From assembly GCA_026126105.1 (NCBI GenBank), contig JAHCJV010000006.1, positions 47,652 through 111,651 of the forward strand: a stretch of DNA of 64,000 nt, read 5' to 3'. Shown one piece after another: positions 53,226 through 61,539 of this stretch (position 1 is its first letter; the number at the start of each line of letters is the position of its first letter). Below the pieces are notes generated by a model. The model was not told the DNA's origin, did not search any database, and was given only the letters and a program-made list of their open reading frames with translations. The position numbers and the translations under genes were made by a program. This DNA is from Enhydrobacter sp. (GTDB taxonomy: Bacteria; Pseudomonadota; Alphaproteobacteria; Reyranellales; Reyranellaceae).

Positions 53226-54344
53226 TCATGACGATGCTGTTGCTGCGACAGGCGGATCGTCCGTGAACACTTTGAGAGTGTCGCGCAACTGCTCTTCGTC
53301 GATGTTACGGGTGATGAAGACGATGCGCGTCCGCCGGTCCGCGGACGGCCACTTTTTCATGTGCAGGGCGGGATGGAAGACGTGCTGCACTCCATGGATC
53401 ACCACCGGACCCTCGAGCTCCGCGATATTGAGAATGCCCTTCACGCGAAGCAGATCGGGACCCTTCAGAGCCAACAGTACGGAGAGCCAGGTTTCGAAGG
53501 CATCTGCCGGAATGGGATCGTCGACGGTCAGGCAGAGAGCCTTGATGTGCTCGTCGTGGCGGTTGACGTCATGATGATGCGCGTGCCCGCCGTGTCCATG
53601 GTGATGATGGCCGCCATGGCGAGCCTCGGAATCCGCCGAGCCATAAGCTTCCTCTTTAAGCCAGCGCCGTACATCGAGGCTCTTGGTGTCAGGGTTGTAA
53701 AGGCCCGCATCGAGGATCTCCCCTGGATCGACATTCCCCTGAGACGCAATCGCCAGGGGCGCCGCAGGGTTGATGGCGCGCAATCGATCGATCAGGGCAT
53801 TTGTCTCCGCGGCCCCGACGAGGTCGGTCTTGGTCAGGAGAAGTCGATCGGCGACCGCCGCCTGCTTCAGTGATTCGATCTGGCGGTCCAGGGTGGCTCG
53901 AGCCGTCGCAGCATCGATCGTGGTGATGACGCCATCGAGACGAAAAGACGTAACCAGGGCCTCGTCCGACATGAGGGTGTGCAGGATCGGCGCCGGGTCG
54001 GCCAGGCCGGTCGTCTCGATGATCACACGGTCGAAGGGAGCAATCTTGCCGGCAATGCGCCTCGCCATCAGGCTGCGCAACGTGTCGACGAGGTCGCCGC
54101 GGATGGTGCAGCAGAGGCAGCCGCTCTGCAGCAGCACCATGTCCTCGTTCGAATTCTCGACAAGGTCATGATCGAGGCCGATTTCGCCAAACTCGTTGAT
54201 GATGACAACCGTGTCCGCGAGCTCGGGCCGACGGACGAGCTTGTTCAGCACGGTGGTCTTTCCGCTTCCCAGAAAGCCCGTGAGCAAGGAGACGGGCACG
54301 AGTTCGCCGCGCATGTGCGGCCGCTTGGCTACCTTCGGCTTCAT
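53226..54344 (-). CDS. COG0523 (CobW/ZnuZ-like) GTPase metallochaperone
   Basis: A 372-residue G3E GTPase. Walker A GFLGSGKTT (residues 23-31), metal motif GCLCC (Cys76, 78, 79), Walker B region IIETTGLADPAP, base-recognition TKTD and a His-rich stretch HGGHHHHGHGGHAHHH (about 243-258), then the CobW C-terminal domain. COG0523 proteins insert or deliver metal, zinc in Zur-linked members. The ATG has a near-perfect AAGGAGGTGA site, and it overlaps the zur gene by four bases, so the two are coupled. This links it to zinc rather than cobalt. Confidence 0.92.
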   Translation of the reverse strand: MKPKVAKRPHMRGELVPVSLLTGFLGSGKTTVLNKLVRRPELADTVVIINEFGEIGLDHDLVENSNEDMVLLQSGCLCCTIRGDLVDTLRSLMARRIAGKIAPFDRVIIETTGLADPAPILHTLMSDEALVTSFRLDGVITTIDAATARATLDRQIESLKQAAVADRLLLTKTDLVGAAETNALIDRLRAINPAAPLAIASQGNVDPGEILDAGLYNPDTKSLDVRRWLKEEAYGSADSEARHGGHHHHGHGGHAHHHDVNRHDEHIKALCLTVDDPIPADAFETWLSVLLALKGPDLLRVKGILNIAELEGPVVIHGVQHVFHPALHMKKWPSADRRTRIVFITRNIDEEQLRDTLKVFTDDPPVAATASS

Positions 54345-54832
54345 CGACTCACCTCCTTTAGGTCGGCGCAACGCCTGCACGTGCCGCTGCATTCAATGAT
54401 CGGTGTCTCCAGCCGGAAGCCCAACGCAGCCGCGTCCCCGGCGATCAGCTCCAGAAGTCCGGGATCGGCGAGTTCGACCGTGCTTTCGCAGTGCTCGCAG
54501 AGCAGCAGGACCGAAGGCTGCAATTGCCCTGGACGGTCCCGAAGCACATAGGCGCTCCTGGACTCGAGCCGCGCGACCAGACCGGCGCTTATCAGAAACT
54601 CCAGGGCGCGGTAGGCGGTGGGTGGATCGACGCGGCGGGCAAGCCGACGGCGCAACTGCGCCATCAGTCGATAGGCGCTGATCGGACCGTGCTCGGCGAC
54701 CTCCTCCAATGCTGCCAGCCGAAGATCCGTGAGCCTCAAGCCGCGCTCGCCGCAAATTCGCCGAGCAGCTTCAACGGCGATGGCCCGCTTTGGATAGGAT
54801 GGTTCGGACGGGAGAGAACTTCCAGGATCCAT
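54341..54832 (-). CDS. zur: Zur-type (Fur family) zinc-responsive repressor
   Basis: A 163-residue Fur-family regulator closest to Zur: SAYRLMAQL, DPPTAYRALEFLISAGLVARLES and the structural zinc pairs C112-E-H-C115 and C152-R-R-C155. However the sensory site looks altered: where E. coli Zur has FVHKVES and YVLCH...THTS (His77, Cys88, His96 in that protein), this one has LVARLES and YVLRDRPGQLQPS, without Cys or His. It heads an operon with a COG0523 gene and a methyltransferase and is divergent from hisI across a Zur-box-like dyad. Confidence 0.88.
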   Translation of the reverse strand: MDPGSSLPSEPSYPKRAIAVEAARRICGERGLRLTDLRLAALEEVAEHGPISAYRLMAQLRRRLARRVDPPTAYRALEFLISAGLVARLESRSAYVLRDRPGQLQPSVLLLCEHCESTVELADPGLLELIAGDAAALGFRLETPIIECSGTCRRCADLKEVSR

Positions 54833-54851
54833 TCCTATGAACCTTGAGAGA

Positions 54852-54866
54852 TGTTATGTTATAACG
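54852..54866. promoter_or_regulatory. Zur-box-like palindrome between zur and hisI
   Basis: TGTTATGTTATAACG matches the proteobacterial Zur consensus TGTTATAWTATAACA (recalled from the literature) at 13 of 15 positions. It lies 20 bases from the zur start and 12 bases from the preferred hisI start, so it could repress both. Confidence 0.65.
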
Positions 54867-54878
54867 TATATCATACAT

Positions 54879-55388
54879 ATGCAATCAGGTCGACCTTCCT
54901 GCTCTCCCGAACGCGCTCGCTTCTCGAAGCGCATCTCCATTGAGCAAGTCGAGGAGGGCCAGCTCCTCGCGCCAAAATTCGATCGTGACGGGCTAATTCC
55001 GGTGGTTGCCACCGATGCCGATACGGGCGAGGTGCTCATGGTCGCCACCATGGACGCCGAGGCATTCCTGAGAACGGTGGATACGCGCGAGGCGCACTAT
55101 TGGAGCCGCAGCCGGCAAGTCAGATGGCGGAAGGGTACGTCGAGCGGTCTTGTTCAAGATGTTGTCGAGATCCGGATTGACGACGACCAGGACGCGGTAT
55201 GGCTGCGCGTGCGCGTTCGAGAAGCCGGGGCGAGTTGTCACGTTGGTTACCGGTCATGCTTCTATCGATCGGTGAAGCTGGACCAGAGCCGGCCCGGGAG
55301 CCCCATCGAGCTTCGCTTCGAAGAAACGGAGAAGAAGTTCGATCCAAGGCAAGTGTACGGGAACGCTCCGAATCCAACCCGCCTTTAG
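54879..55388 (+). CDS. hisI: Phosphoribosyl-AMP cyclohydrolase paralogue (HisI-like)
   Basis: A 169-residue phosphoribosyl-AMP cyclohydrolase (third step of histidine synthesis). Seen: FDRDGLIPVVATDADTGEVL, HYWSRSRQVRWRKGTSSG and C120-HVGYRS-C127, two of the three zinc cysteines. The third, in the family motif DCDxD, is Asp102 here (IDDDQDAVW), so the zinc site has changed while the Mg aspartates remain. Zur-controlled HisI paralogues near COG0523 genes are known. The ATG at 54879 has no ribosome binding site and may be leaderless; an upstream ATG at 54837 overlaps the Zur box. Confidence 0.88.
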   Translation: MQSGRPSCSPERARFSKRISIEQVEEGQLLAPKFDRDGLIPVVATDADTGEVLMVATMDAEAFLRTVDTREAHYWSRSRQVRWRKGTSSGLVQDVVEIRIDDDQDAVWLRVRVREAGASCHVGYRSCFYRSVKLDQSRPGSPIELRFEETEKKFDPRQVYGNAPNPTRL

Positions 55389-55416
55389 AGAACCTTCGAA
55401 ACCGGGAGCGCGGCGG

Positions 55417-55695
55417 ATGGGCGATAGCGTGATGCGCTTGCGCGAGGCATTGGAGCCCGAACTGACGCGCCTGGTTGAAGCCGCGCAGGCCGTCGATCCG
55501 GAGGTGGACGCCGTGACTGTCGGCTCGCTGCTTGCATTATACGGCGTAGAGATCGCCTTGACCGTGGGCGACATCGCGCCGGAAAGGCTGGCGGATTACC
55601 TGAGAGCTGTCGCCGATGCCGTCGAAGACCGCGCCGGTGCGCTACCAACCTTGGGACGCCTCTACACGGAAGGACGCGATGAGCCGAACTTCTGA
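55417..55695 (+). CDS. Small helical protein of the Zur cluster (paralogue A)
   Basis: A 92-residue acidic, probably all-helical protein I cannot assign to a family. It starts 28 bases after hisI and is probably cotranscribed. Residues ~35-75 (LLALYGVEIALTVGDIAPER, LADYLRAVADAVEDRA) resemble the gene at 56854-57099, which has GAEPARMSAYLRALASLIDR. No Cys or His, so it does not bind zinc directly. Start ATG with GGGAG upstream. Confidence 0.7.
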   Translation: MGDSVMRLREALEPELTRLVEAAQAVDPEVDAVTVGSLLALYGVEIALTVGDIAPERLADYLRAVADAVEDRAGALPTLGRLYTEGRDEPNF

Positions 55696-55711
55696 CGTGG
55701 ATGCGTCGAAC

Positions 55712-56839
55712 CTACAGCGCAGCCGCGAACAGATCGGCATAGACTGCAGCATCGGCCGGCCGCGGTGTCGTGCGGTTCGACAGGTCGGCGACGGCGTGCG
55801 GCACGAGGTCGGGAATCATGCCCGCGGTCAGGCCCATCGAAGCCAGTCCGCTCGGCAGGCCGAGTGCCCGGTTGCGGGCGATGACGGCATCGGCGAGATC
55901 TGCATCTTTGGGCAAACTCATTGCTTCGGCCAATCTCTCGTACTTCTCGGATGAGACACCGTCATTGAATCGCAGGATCGTCGGCAGGATGACGGCGTTC
56001 AGAGTACCGTGATGCAGCTTCAGCGTTGGAAGGCGGCCGGCGGCGTGGCTCATGGAATGAACCGCGCCCAGGCCCTTGACGAAGGCCATCGCGCCTTCGG
56101 TCGAAGCCATCATCATGTTCCAGCGGGCTTCACGGTCGGCGCCGTTATTCACAGCCGCTTCCAGGTAGCGCCAGGCACGCCGCAGGCCATCGTAGCCGAT
56201 ACCCTCGGCCGGCGGGTTGACCACCGGAGAGAGAATGGCCTCGATGCAGTGGGTCACTGCGTCCATACCGGTGGCCGCGGTCAGCATCGGCGGCATGCCG
56301 AATGTCAGCCCGGGGTCGCAGATCGCCACGCGCGGTATCATCTTCGGGCTGGCAAAGGTGAGCTTGCGGCCATCGCCCATGACGATGACGAAGCCCACCG
56401 AGACCTCGCTTCCGGTCCCGGACGTGGTGGGGATGGCGATGATGGGCGCGACCGTGGCAATATACCGCCCACCTCCTGTCAGGGGGTCGTACCGATCGAG
56501 CGGTCCGCCGCTGCCCGCCAGCAGGGCGACGGCCTTGCCGAGATCCATCGCCGACCCGCCTCCCAGGCCGACGACGCCGTCGCAACCCGCCGCCTGGTAA
56601 AGGTCGAATGCAGCAAGGGTCGCCGCTTCGGTCGGGTTGGATGGCGTTCCGTCGAAAACCGCAACGTCCCTGCTGTTCGCGAGGCTGCCGAGCACCGTGT
56701 CGAGCAAGCCCGCGGCACGCACGCCCTCGTCGGTAGCAACCAGCGGCCGGCGCACCCCCAGACGGTCCAGTTCCTTGGACAGCAGGCGTACGGCGCCGAA
56801 GTCGAAATGGGTCGTCGTGAGATAGCTGAGGACGGCCAT
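55712..56839 (-). CDS. Iron-containing (type III) alcohol dehydrogenase
   Basis: A 375-residue Fe-ADH family enzyme. NAD-binding GLGGGSAMDLGKAVA and PTTSGTGSEVS; metal ligands Asp and His in GMDAVTHCIEA, His in GAVHSMSHAAG and His in LHHGTLNAVI. It oxidises or reduces alcohols or aldehydes using Fe(II). It is the last gene of the DUF1826-COG0523 operon, 14 bases after the small gene. As an iron enzyme it may replace a zinc alcohol dehydrogenase under zinc shortage (inference). The substrate could also be maleylacetate-like. Confidence 0.88.
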   Translation of the reverse strand: MAVLSYLTTTHFDFGAVRLLSKELDRLGVRRPLVATDEGVRAAGLLDTVLGSLANSRDVAVFDGTPSNPTEAATLAAFDLYQAAGCDGVVGLGGGSAMDLGKAVALLAGSGGPLDRYDPLTGGGRYIATVAPIIAIPTTSGTGSEVSVGFVIVMGDGRKLTFASPKMIPRVAICDPGLTFGMPPMLTAATGMDAVTHCIEAILSPVVNPPAEGIGYDGLRRAWRYLEAAVNNGADREARWNMMMASTEGAMAFVKGLGAVHSMSHAAGRLPTLKLHHGTLNAVILPTILRFNDGVSSEKYERLAEAMSLPKDADLADAVIARNRALGLPSGLASMGLTAGMIPDLVPHAVADLSNRTTPRPADAAVYADLFAAAL

Positions 56840-56853
56840 GGTGCTGTACTGAG

Positions 56854-57099
56854 TCAGTTGGCGGCGGCGGGAAGGGCGGAACGATCGATCAGTGACGCCA
56901 GCGCGCGGAGATATGCCGACATCCGGGCTGGCTCGGCACCGCGTGCCGTGGATTCGACGAGCTCCTGAACGAGGGCGTCGGCGATGGCATTGGCCGGGAT
57001 CCAGTTCTCGCGTGCGACCGAAAGGGCGCCTCCGAGAAGCTGACGCGCTGCAGCGACATCGGCTGCGTGTACCTGGGCGATCGCTTCGTCTGCAGTCAT
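56854..57099 (-). CDS. Small helical protein of the Zur cluster (paralogue B)
   Basis: An 81-residue Ala-rich helical protein without a recognised domain. It shares the pattern G-x2-PxR-x2-xYLRA-x-A with the gene at 55417-55695, in the other zinc-regulated transcription unit. It sits between the ZigA-like GTPase and Fe-ADH genes. No Cys and one His only. It could be an adaptor or helper for the GTPases, but this is a guess. Confidence 0.65.
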   Translation of the reverse strand: MTADEAIAQVHAADVAAARQLLGGALSVARENWIPANAIADALVQELVESTARGAEPARMSAYLRALASLIDRSALPAAAN

Positions 57100-57132
57100 G
57101 TCGTGCTTTCTCGCTGGCAAGGGAAGAGCCCC

Positions 57133-58341
57133 TCAGGCTTGACCGGCCAGCTTCCATACCGGGAAGGGATCGCGAAGACGGGCCCACATGGACGGCCCTA
57201 GCGCCATCTCACCATCCGTCAACAGGCAGGTGTCGAGCCGTTCGGTAAGCGTCTTCCTGTCCATGCCTCTCGTGCCGATGAACACTATCTCCTGGCGACG
57301 ATCGCCGTACGGGCTCTTGAAAGAGTTACGGATGGTCGAGCGCCATGTCGTGTCCTGCGGCCATTCCTTCCGATCGACTGCCGCCCACCAGGCGCCGGCT
57401 GCTTCGTGCCGCACCATGCCGCCGGCCTGGCTCACGGACCCGGCGATGTTCATGCGCGAGGCAAGCCAGAAGAAGCCTTTGGATCGAATGACGCCGTCCC
57501 ATGGGCCGTTCAACAGCGCGTAGAGTCGCTCCGGATGGAAGGGGCGGCGCGACTTGTAGAGAAAGCTCCAGAAGCCGTATGTCTCCGTCTCGGGCGTGTG
57601 GATGCCACGCATTTCCTGCATCCAGCCGGCTGCCTGGCTCGCCTTCTCGTACGAGAACAGCTTGGTATCGAGGATATTCCAGAGCGGCACCCGTCCGAAT
57701 TCGGCGGTGACGATGCGTGCCTTCGCGTTCAGGCGGCGCAGCATCGACATGAGCAAGACGAGGTCGTCTGCCGGGACGAGATCGGCCTTGTTGATCACGA
57801 TCACGTCGGCGAACTCTACCTGCTCGACAAGAAGGTCGACGACCGTGCGTGCGTCCTCGTCGTTTGCCGTCTGACCACGATCTCTCAGGAATTCGGCGGT
57901 GCTGAAATCCTCGAGGAAAGAGCGAGCGTCGACGACCGTCACCATCGTGTCCAGGCGCGCAACCTTCGCCAGACTTTTCCCGCTCTCGTCCTCGAACTCG
58001 AACGTGGCCGCCACGGGCATGGGCTCCGAGATGCCGGTGGACTCGATCAGCAGGTAGTCAAAGCGGCCTTCGCCCGCCAGGCGCTCGACCTCCTTCAGCA
58101 GGTCCTCGCGCAACGTGCAGCAGATGCAGCCGTTCGACATCTCGACGAGCTTCTCTTCGCTGCGGCTGAGCTCCGCCCCCCCTTGCCGCACCAGGGCGGC
58201 GTCGATGTTGATCTCGCTCATGTCGTTGACGATCACGGCGACCTTGCGACCTTCGCGATTGTTCAGGACATGATTGAGCAAGGTCGTCTTGCCGGCGCCG
58301 AGGTAGCCCGACAGCACGGTAACCGGTAGCCTATCCATCAT
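57133..58341 (-). CDS. zigA: ZigA/YciC-like COG0523 GTPase
   Basis: A 402-residue G3E GTPase with Walker [10 protein letters not shown] (residues 12-20), metal motif GCICC (Cys72, 74, 75), [27 protein letters not shown] and a long C-terminal domain with [22 protein letters not shown] and [14 protein letters not shown]. These C-terminal features are those of the YciC/ZigA subgroup, induced by zinc starvation and proposed to deliver zinc to client enzymes. It overlaps the DUF1826 gene by 11 bases. Two consecutive ATG codons begin the gene. Confidence 0.9.
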   Translation of the reverse strand: MMDRLPVTVLSGYLGAGKTTLLNHVLNNREGRKVAVIVNDMSEINIDAALVRQGGAELSRSEEKLVEMSNGCICCTLREDLLKEVERLAGEGRFDYLLIESTGISEPMPVAATFEFEDESGKSLAKVARLDTMVTVVDARSFLEDFSTAEFLRDRGQTANDEDARTVVDLLVEQVEFADVIVINKADLVPADDLVLLMSMLRRLNAKARIVTAEFGRVPLWNILDTKLFSYEKASQAAGWMQEMRGIHTPETETYGFWSFLYKSRRPFHPERLYALLNGPWDGVIRSKGFFWLASRMNIAGSVSQAGGMVRHEAAGAWWAAVDRKEWPQDTTWRSTIRNSFKSPYGDRRQEIVFIGTRGMDRKTLTERLDTCLLTDGEMALGPSMWARLRDPFPVWKLAGQA

Positions 58342-58975
58342 CGTCGACCTCGTTCAGGCACAGGAAAAGTCTCGTCCGGCCGCTGCCGGCCACAGGCGGC
58401 GAGCGGTGAACGATCGCCCTCTCGCCGGCACGCGTGACACCCTTGAAGAGACCAGCCGAGAAGCGGGGGAGTTCTTGCAGTGGCCCGCGGTAACGTCGCT
58501 GCGATCTCAATGCCCGATGGGCATGTTGCGATGAGACCCACTGCGTCCCGGCACCGCGGTAAGTGACGTTCAGGCGATAGCCGACATGGTCCCGGTGGAA
58601 GCGCCAGCATGAGTCATGATCGATTGCCTCGAGTCGCAGATCGATGTCGGCTTGGCCAGCCATTGCTGCGAAGCCGCGTGCCAGAAGGGCGATGTCAGCG
58701 ATGAATTCACGCCGTTCGCGCCCGTCCTCGATGTGTGCATGGTCGCACAGCGTTGAAAGCCGCATTGGAACACAGGCGGCAGGACCGACGAAATGCCCCT
58801 CCGGCAGGCGATCCTCTGGCAGGTCGTCGAGCCAGCGGGCCAGCGCCGCAGTCAAATCTCGATGCCAGACGGCAAGCGTCACTTTGGCGTCGGTGATTGT
58901 AGCCAAGGTGCGTTCCTCCGCCCCTTCGACGACCCCCGCCGCAGACAAGCCAACAGGCGGCGAGCTCATGGGCAT
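58331..58975 (-). CDS. DUF1826 family protein
   Basis: A 214-residue DUF1826 protein. Seen: [21 protein letters not shown], the central [29 protein letters not shown] and, near the end, [19 protein letters not shown]. Two His and an Asp in the centre could bind metal. The family recurs next to COG0523 genes in zinc-responsive clusters but has no known activity. The frame is open to a GTG at 59041; ATG at 58975 or 58969 is preferred because the Zur box would otherwise leave no room for a leader. First gene of a four-gene operon. Confidence 0.8.
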   Translation of the reverse strand: MPMSSPPVGLSAAGVVEGAEERTLATITDAKVTLAVWHRDLTAALARWLDDLPEDRLPEGHFVGPAACVPMRLSTLCDHAHIEDGRERREFIADIALLARGFAAMAGQADIDLRLEAIDHDSCWRFHRDHVGYRLNVTYRGAGTQWVSSQHAHRALRSQRRYRGPLQELPRFSAGLFKGVTRAGERAIVHRSPPVAGSGRTRLFLCLNEVDDDG

Positions 58976-59063
58976 GCAACAGGATTCACCCGTAAGCGTC
59001 TGCACCGGGCGTTCGAGAATGATGGGATGCTCATATTCCACAGCGGAGGTCCAATATGAGGTA

Positions 59064-59078
59064 TGTTATAATGTAACA
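59064..59078. promoter_or_regulatory. Zur-box-like palindrome upstream of DUF1826
   Basis: TGTTATAATGTAACA matches TGTTATAWTATAACA at 14 of 15 positions, with a flanking A and T extending the dyad. It lies upstream of the DUF1826-COG0523-small-ADH operon and probably overlaps its promoter. Confidence 0.75.
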
Positions 59079-59224
59079 TTCCTCGAGGTGCAAATCTTGG
59101 CTGCGATCCGTCGACGTCATTTCCGGGAGATCGGATGCAACGGTCGTATCGGCTGTAGCCTTGACCGGTATGCTCGAGACCACGGTGGGAATGCGATCCG
59201 GCCGCTTTCCATGTAGATAGGATA

Positions 59225-59239
59225 TGTTATATTATCACA
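59225..59239. promoter_or_regulatory. Zur-box-like palindrome upstream of folE
   Basis: TGTTATATTATCACA matches TGTTATAWTATAACA at 14 of 15 positions. It is 55 bases upstream of the folE start, in promoter position. Confidence 0.75.
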
Positions 59240-59294
59240 ACCAACGTCTTCATGTCCGCGGTACCGCACATGAACAGTCTTGAGGTACAAGCAG

Positions 59295-59930
59295 ATGGAT
59301 ACGCTGTTATCCGATTTGGCGCAGACGGCTCGATCTGCCAGGCATTGCCGTCCAAGTCGGGCGCAGGCCGAAGAGGCCGTTCGCACGCTCATCCAATGGG
59401 CCGGGGACAATCCTGACCGAGAGGGCCTCGCTGGCACGCCTGATCGGGTGGTTCGTGCATACGAAGAGTTCTTTGCAGGCTACGAAGTCGATCCTGCCGC
59501 GCTCTTGGCGAGGACATTTGAAGAGTCCGACGGCTACGACGAAATTGTGGTTCTCCGGAACATTCGTATAGAGTCGCATTGCGAGCATCACATGGTCCCG
59601 ATAATCGGGAACGCGCACATTGCCTATCTGCCGGCGGGGCGGGTCGTCGGGATCAGTAAGCTGGCACGTCTCGTCGACGTCTTCGCCAAGCGCTTGCAGA
59701 TACAAGAAAAGCTGACTGCACAGATCGCGGACACGATCGACAGCGTCCTTAAACCGCGGGGTGTTGCCGTTGTCATCGAAGCTGCGCATCAATGCATGAC
59801 GACGAGGGGCATAAAGAAGGCTGGGGTGTCGATGGTGACGAGCCGTATGCTGGGCGCCTTCCGTACGGACGTGGCCACGCGCCAGGAGTTCCTGTCGCTT
59901 CTTCCCGGGTATCGCCAGCAGCGACAATGA
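59295..59930 (+). CDS. folE: GTP cyclohydrolase I (FolE, type IA), Zur-linked copy
   Basis: A 211-residue GTP cyclohydrolase I, first step of folate/pterin synthesis (GTP to dihydroneopterin triphosphate). Zinc ligands are all present: Cys96 and His99 ([13 protein letters not shown]) and Cys167 (HQCMTTRG). Also seen: [21 protein letters not shown] Zur box precedes it, so it is probably a zinc-starvation paralogue. Most reported Zur-controlled versions are the metal-flexible FolE-IB type; this one is type IA. ATG with GAGG upstream. Confidence 0.93.
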   Translation: MDTLLSDLAQTARSARHCRPSRAQAEEAVRTLIQWAGDNPDREGLAGTPDRVVRAYEEFFAGYEVDPAALLARTFEESDGYDEIVVLRNIRIESHCEHHMVPIIGNAHIAYLPAGRVVGISKLARLVDVFAKRLQIQEKLTAQIADTIDSVLKPRGVAVVIEAAHQCMTTRGIKKAGVSMVTSRMLGAFRTDVATRQEFLSLLPGYRQQRQ

Positions 59931-60015
59931 CCCGCACCAGCCGATGCCAGCGCGAGGCCCTCGCTATAGTTGCAAGCCACTCTCTTTAGACCTTCACTGA
60001 ATCACGGAGACCAAC

Positions 60016-60300
60016 ATGCAGCAAAAGCACCCTGATCGCCGAGCACTCCTGCAAGGTGCCGGCGCGCTCTTCACCGGTGCCACAATGGCGTTGGCCGCCA
60101 AACCTGCTTTCTCGCTCCAGATCCAGGAACTCGATCCGCAAAATCCGCTCGCCCAGTCCTACACCGCCGGTTGTCGAAAGACCGTCGACCATCAAGACAT
60201 CATCGCGCGACTGGAGGCCGAACTTGGCTTGGAGCCGGCACGTGCGCTCTCCGCAACCTGCCCATCATGCGGATGTAGGGTGACTGCCCGGCGTCTGTGA
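60016..60300 (+). CDS. Small Tat-exported protein with C-terminal CxxCxC motif
   Basis: A 94-residue protein I cannot assign to a family. A twin-arginine signal (PDRRALLQGAGALFTG, Arg8-Arg9) is followed by a mature part of about 60 residues with Cys53 and His59, and CPSCGC (Cys82, 85, 87) near the C-terminus. The pattern suggests metal binding. Tat export would fit a protein that folds, and perhaps loads metal, in the cytoplasm. It lies 85 bases after folE and may be under the same Zur box. ATG with GGAG upstream. Confidence 0.75.
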   Translation: MQQKHPDRRALLQGAGALFTGATMALAAKPAFSLQIQELDPQNPLAQSYTAGCRKTVDHQDIIARLEAELGLEPARALSATCPSCGCRVTARRL

Positions 60301-60321
60301 GGTCGGCATGGATTTGCCCCT

Positions 60322-61257
60322 CTACCGCACCACCCCCGCCTCCCGAAAATACCTCAACGCCCCCGGGTGCAGCTCCTCGAGCGATCCGACGGCGGACACC
60401 GTGTTGGCCGCAGTCGTCTGCACCAGATACGCCGGCCGGCCGGCGAACCGCTCCGTCTTGTGCAGCGCCGCTGCGAGGCGGTGGACCACCGCCTCGTCGA
60501 GGTCGGGGCGGGCGACGATGAAGCTCGCCGAGCCGATGGTGTCGATCGGGTCCGACTGGTCCGGGTAGGTGCCGCGCGGCACGGTGAGCGGCACCAGGAA
60601 GGGATGGACGGCGCGGATACGCGCGATCTCCCCGGCATCGGGCGCGATGAAGCGCGCGCCGAGCGGATGCTCGGCGATCCGCACGAAGGTCGGCAGCCTC
60701 AGGCCGCTGCCCCACAGCGCCGCGGCGCTGCCGTCGAAGATATATTGCGGGCCGTCGGCGAAGCTGACCGGATAGATCGCGCCGAAATGCTTCTCGAGGT
60801 CGAGCCCGAGGCCGTGCATCACGTAGCGCGCCTGCACCGCGCTGCCGGTGCCGCGCGGCTGCCACACGATCGGCTGGCCGCGCAGGTGCGAGATCGTCCG
60901 ATGAGGGCTGTTGCCCAGCACGGCGAACATGCCGGGCGTGAAGTACATGGTGCTGACGATCTTGAGCCGCCCCGGCGCGCCCTGCTCGCTCTCGTCGAAG
61001 ACCTCGCCGCTCACCAGCCCGAGATCGATGGTGCCGGCCCGCAGGCGGGCGGCATTGTCGGTCGACCCCTTGGTGGCGACGATCCGCAGCTGCAGGCCGC
61101 TATCGATCGATTTCAGGGTCTCGGTGAGCGCCACGGAGTAGGGCGCGAAGCCGCCGCCGTCCGGCGTGGTGCCGAGCGTAAGGGTCGCCGTCCGCGCCGC
61201 AGCCGCAGACGACCCCGCGACCAACAGACTCGCGAGCACGGCGCGCCGTCGCAGCAT
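60322..61257 (-). CDS. TAXI family TRAP transporter substrate-binding protein
   Basis: A 311-residue periplasmic binding protein: signal peptide MLRRRAVLASLLVAGSSAAA, then LTLGTTPDGGGFAPYSVALTE, the glutamate-site-like KGSTDNAARLRAGTIDLGLV and WQPRGTGSAVQARYVM. TAXI-TRAP proteins bind organic acids, commonly glutamate or dicarboxylates. No TRAP membrane gene follows. The 282 bases upstream to 61539 hold no recognisable feature. Confidence 0.85.
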   Translation of the reverse strand: MLRRRAVLASLLVAGSSAAAARTATLTLGTTPDGGGFAPYSVALTETLKSIDSGLQLRIVATKGSTDNAARLRAGTIDLGLVSGEVFDESEQGAPGRLKIVSTMYFTPGMFAVLGNSPHRTISHLRGQPIVWQPRGTGSAVQARYVMHGLGLDLEKHFGAIYPVSFADGPQYIFDGSAAALWGSGLRLPTFVRIAEHPLGARFIAPDAGEIARIRAVHPFLVPLTVPRGTYPDQSDPIDTIGSASFIVARPDLDEAVVHRLAAALHKTERFAGRPAYLVQTTAANTVSAVGSLEELHPGALRYFREAGVVR

Positions 61258-61539
61258 GAGCAGCCCCCGTAGACACCCTGAATGATTGTACGCTGTCACT
61301 GAAACTATGCAACCGGAAGCGGGAGCGACCGGCCCGGGCGGCAGCTGCAATCGCCGGACCAATGTTGCGTCGCGCCGAGAGCGCGGCTCTCATTGGCGGC
61401 AACTCTGGTTACGAGAGAAGTCCCGAAGATAGCGTGCTCGTCTTCCCCTGACGGGGCCGAGGAGGATGAGAAGGAACCGAGGTTGGCGCCTCTGAGCGCG
61501 GCTCTCCCGGCAACGATTGGCGTACCCGCCCGGCCGCGA

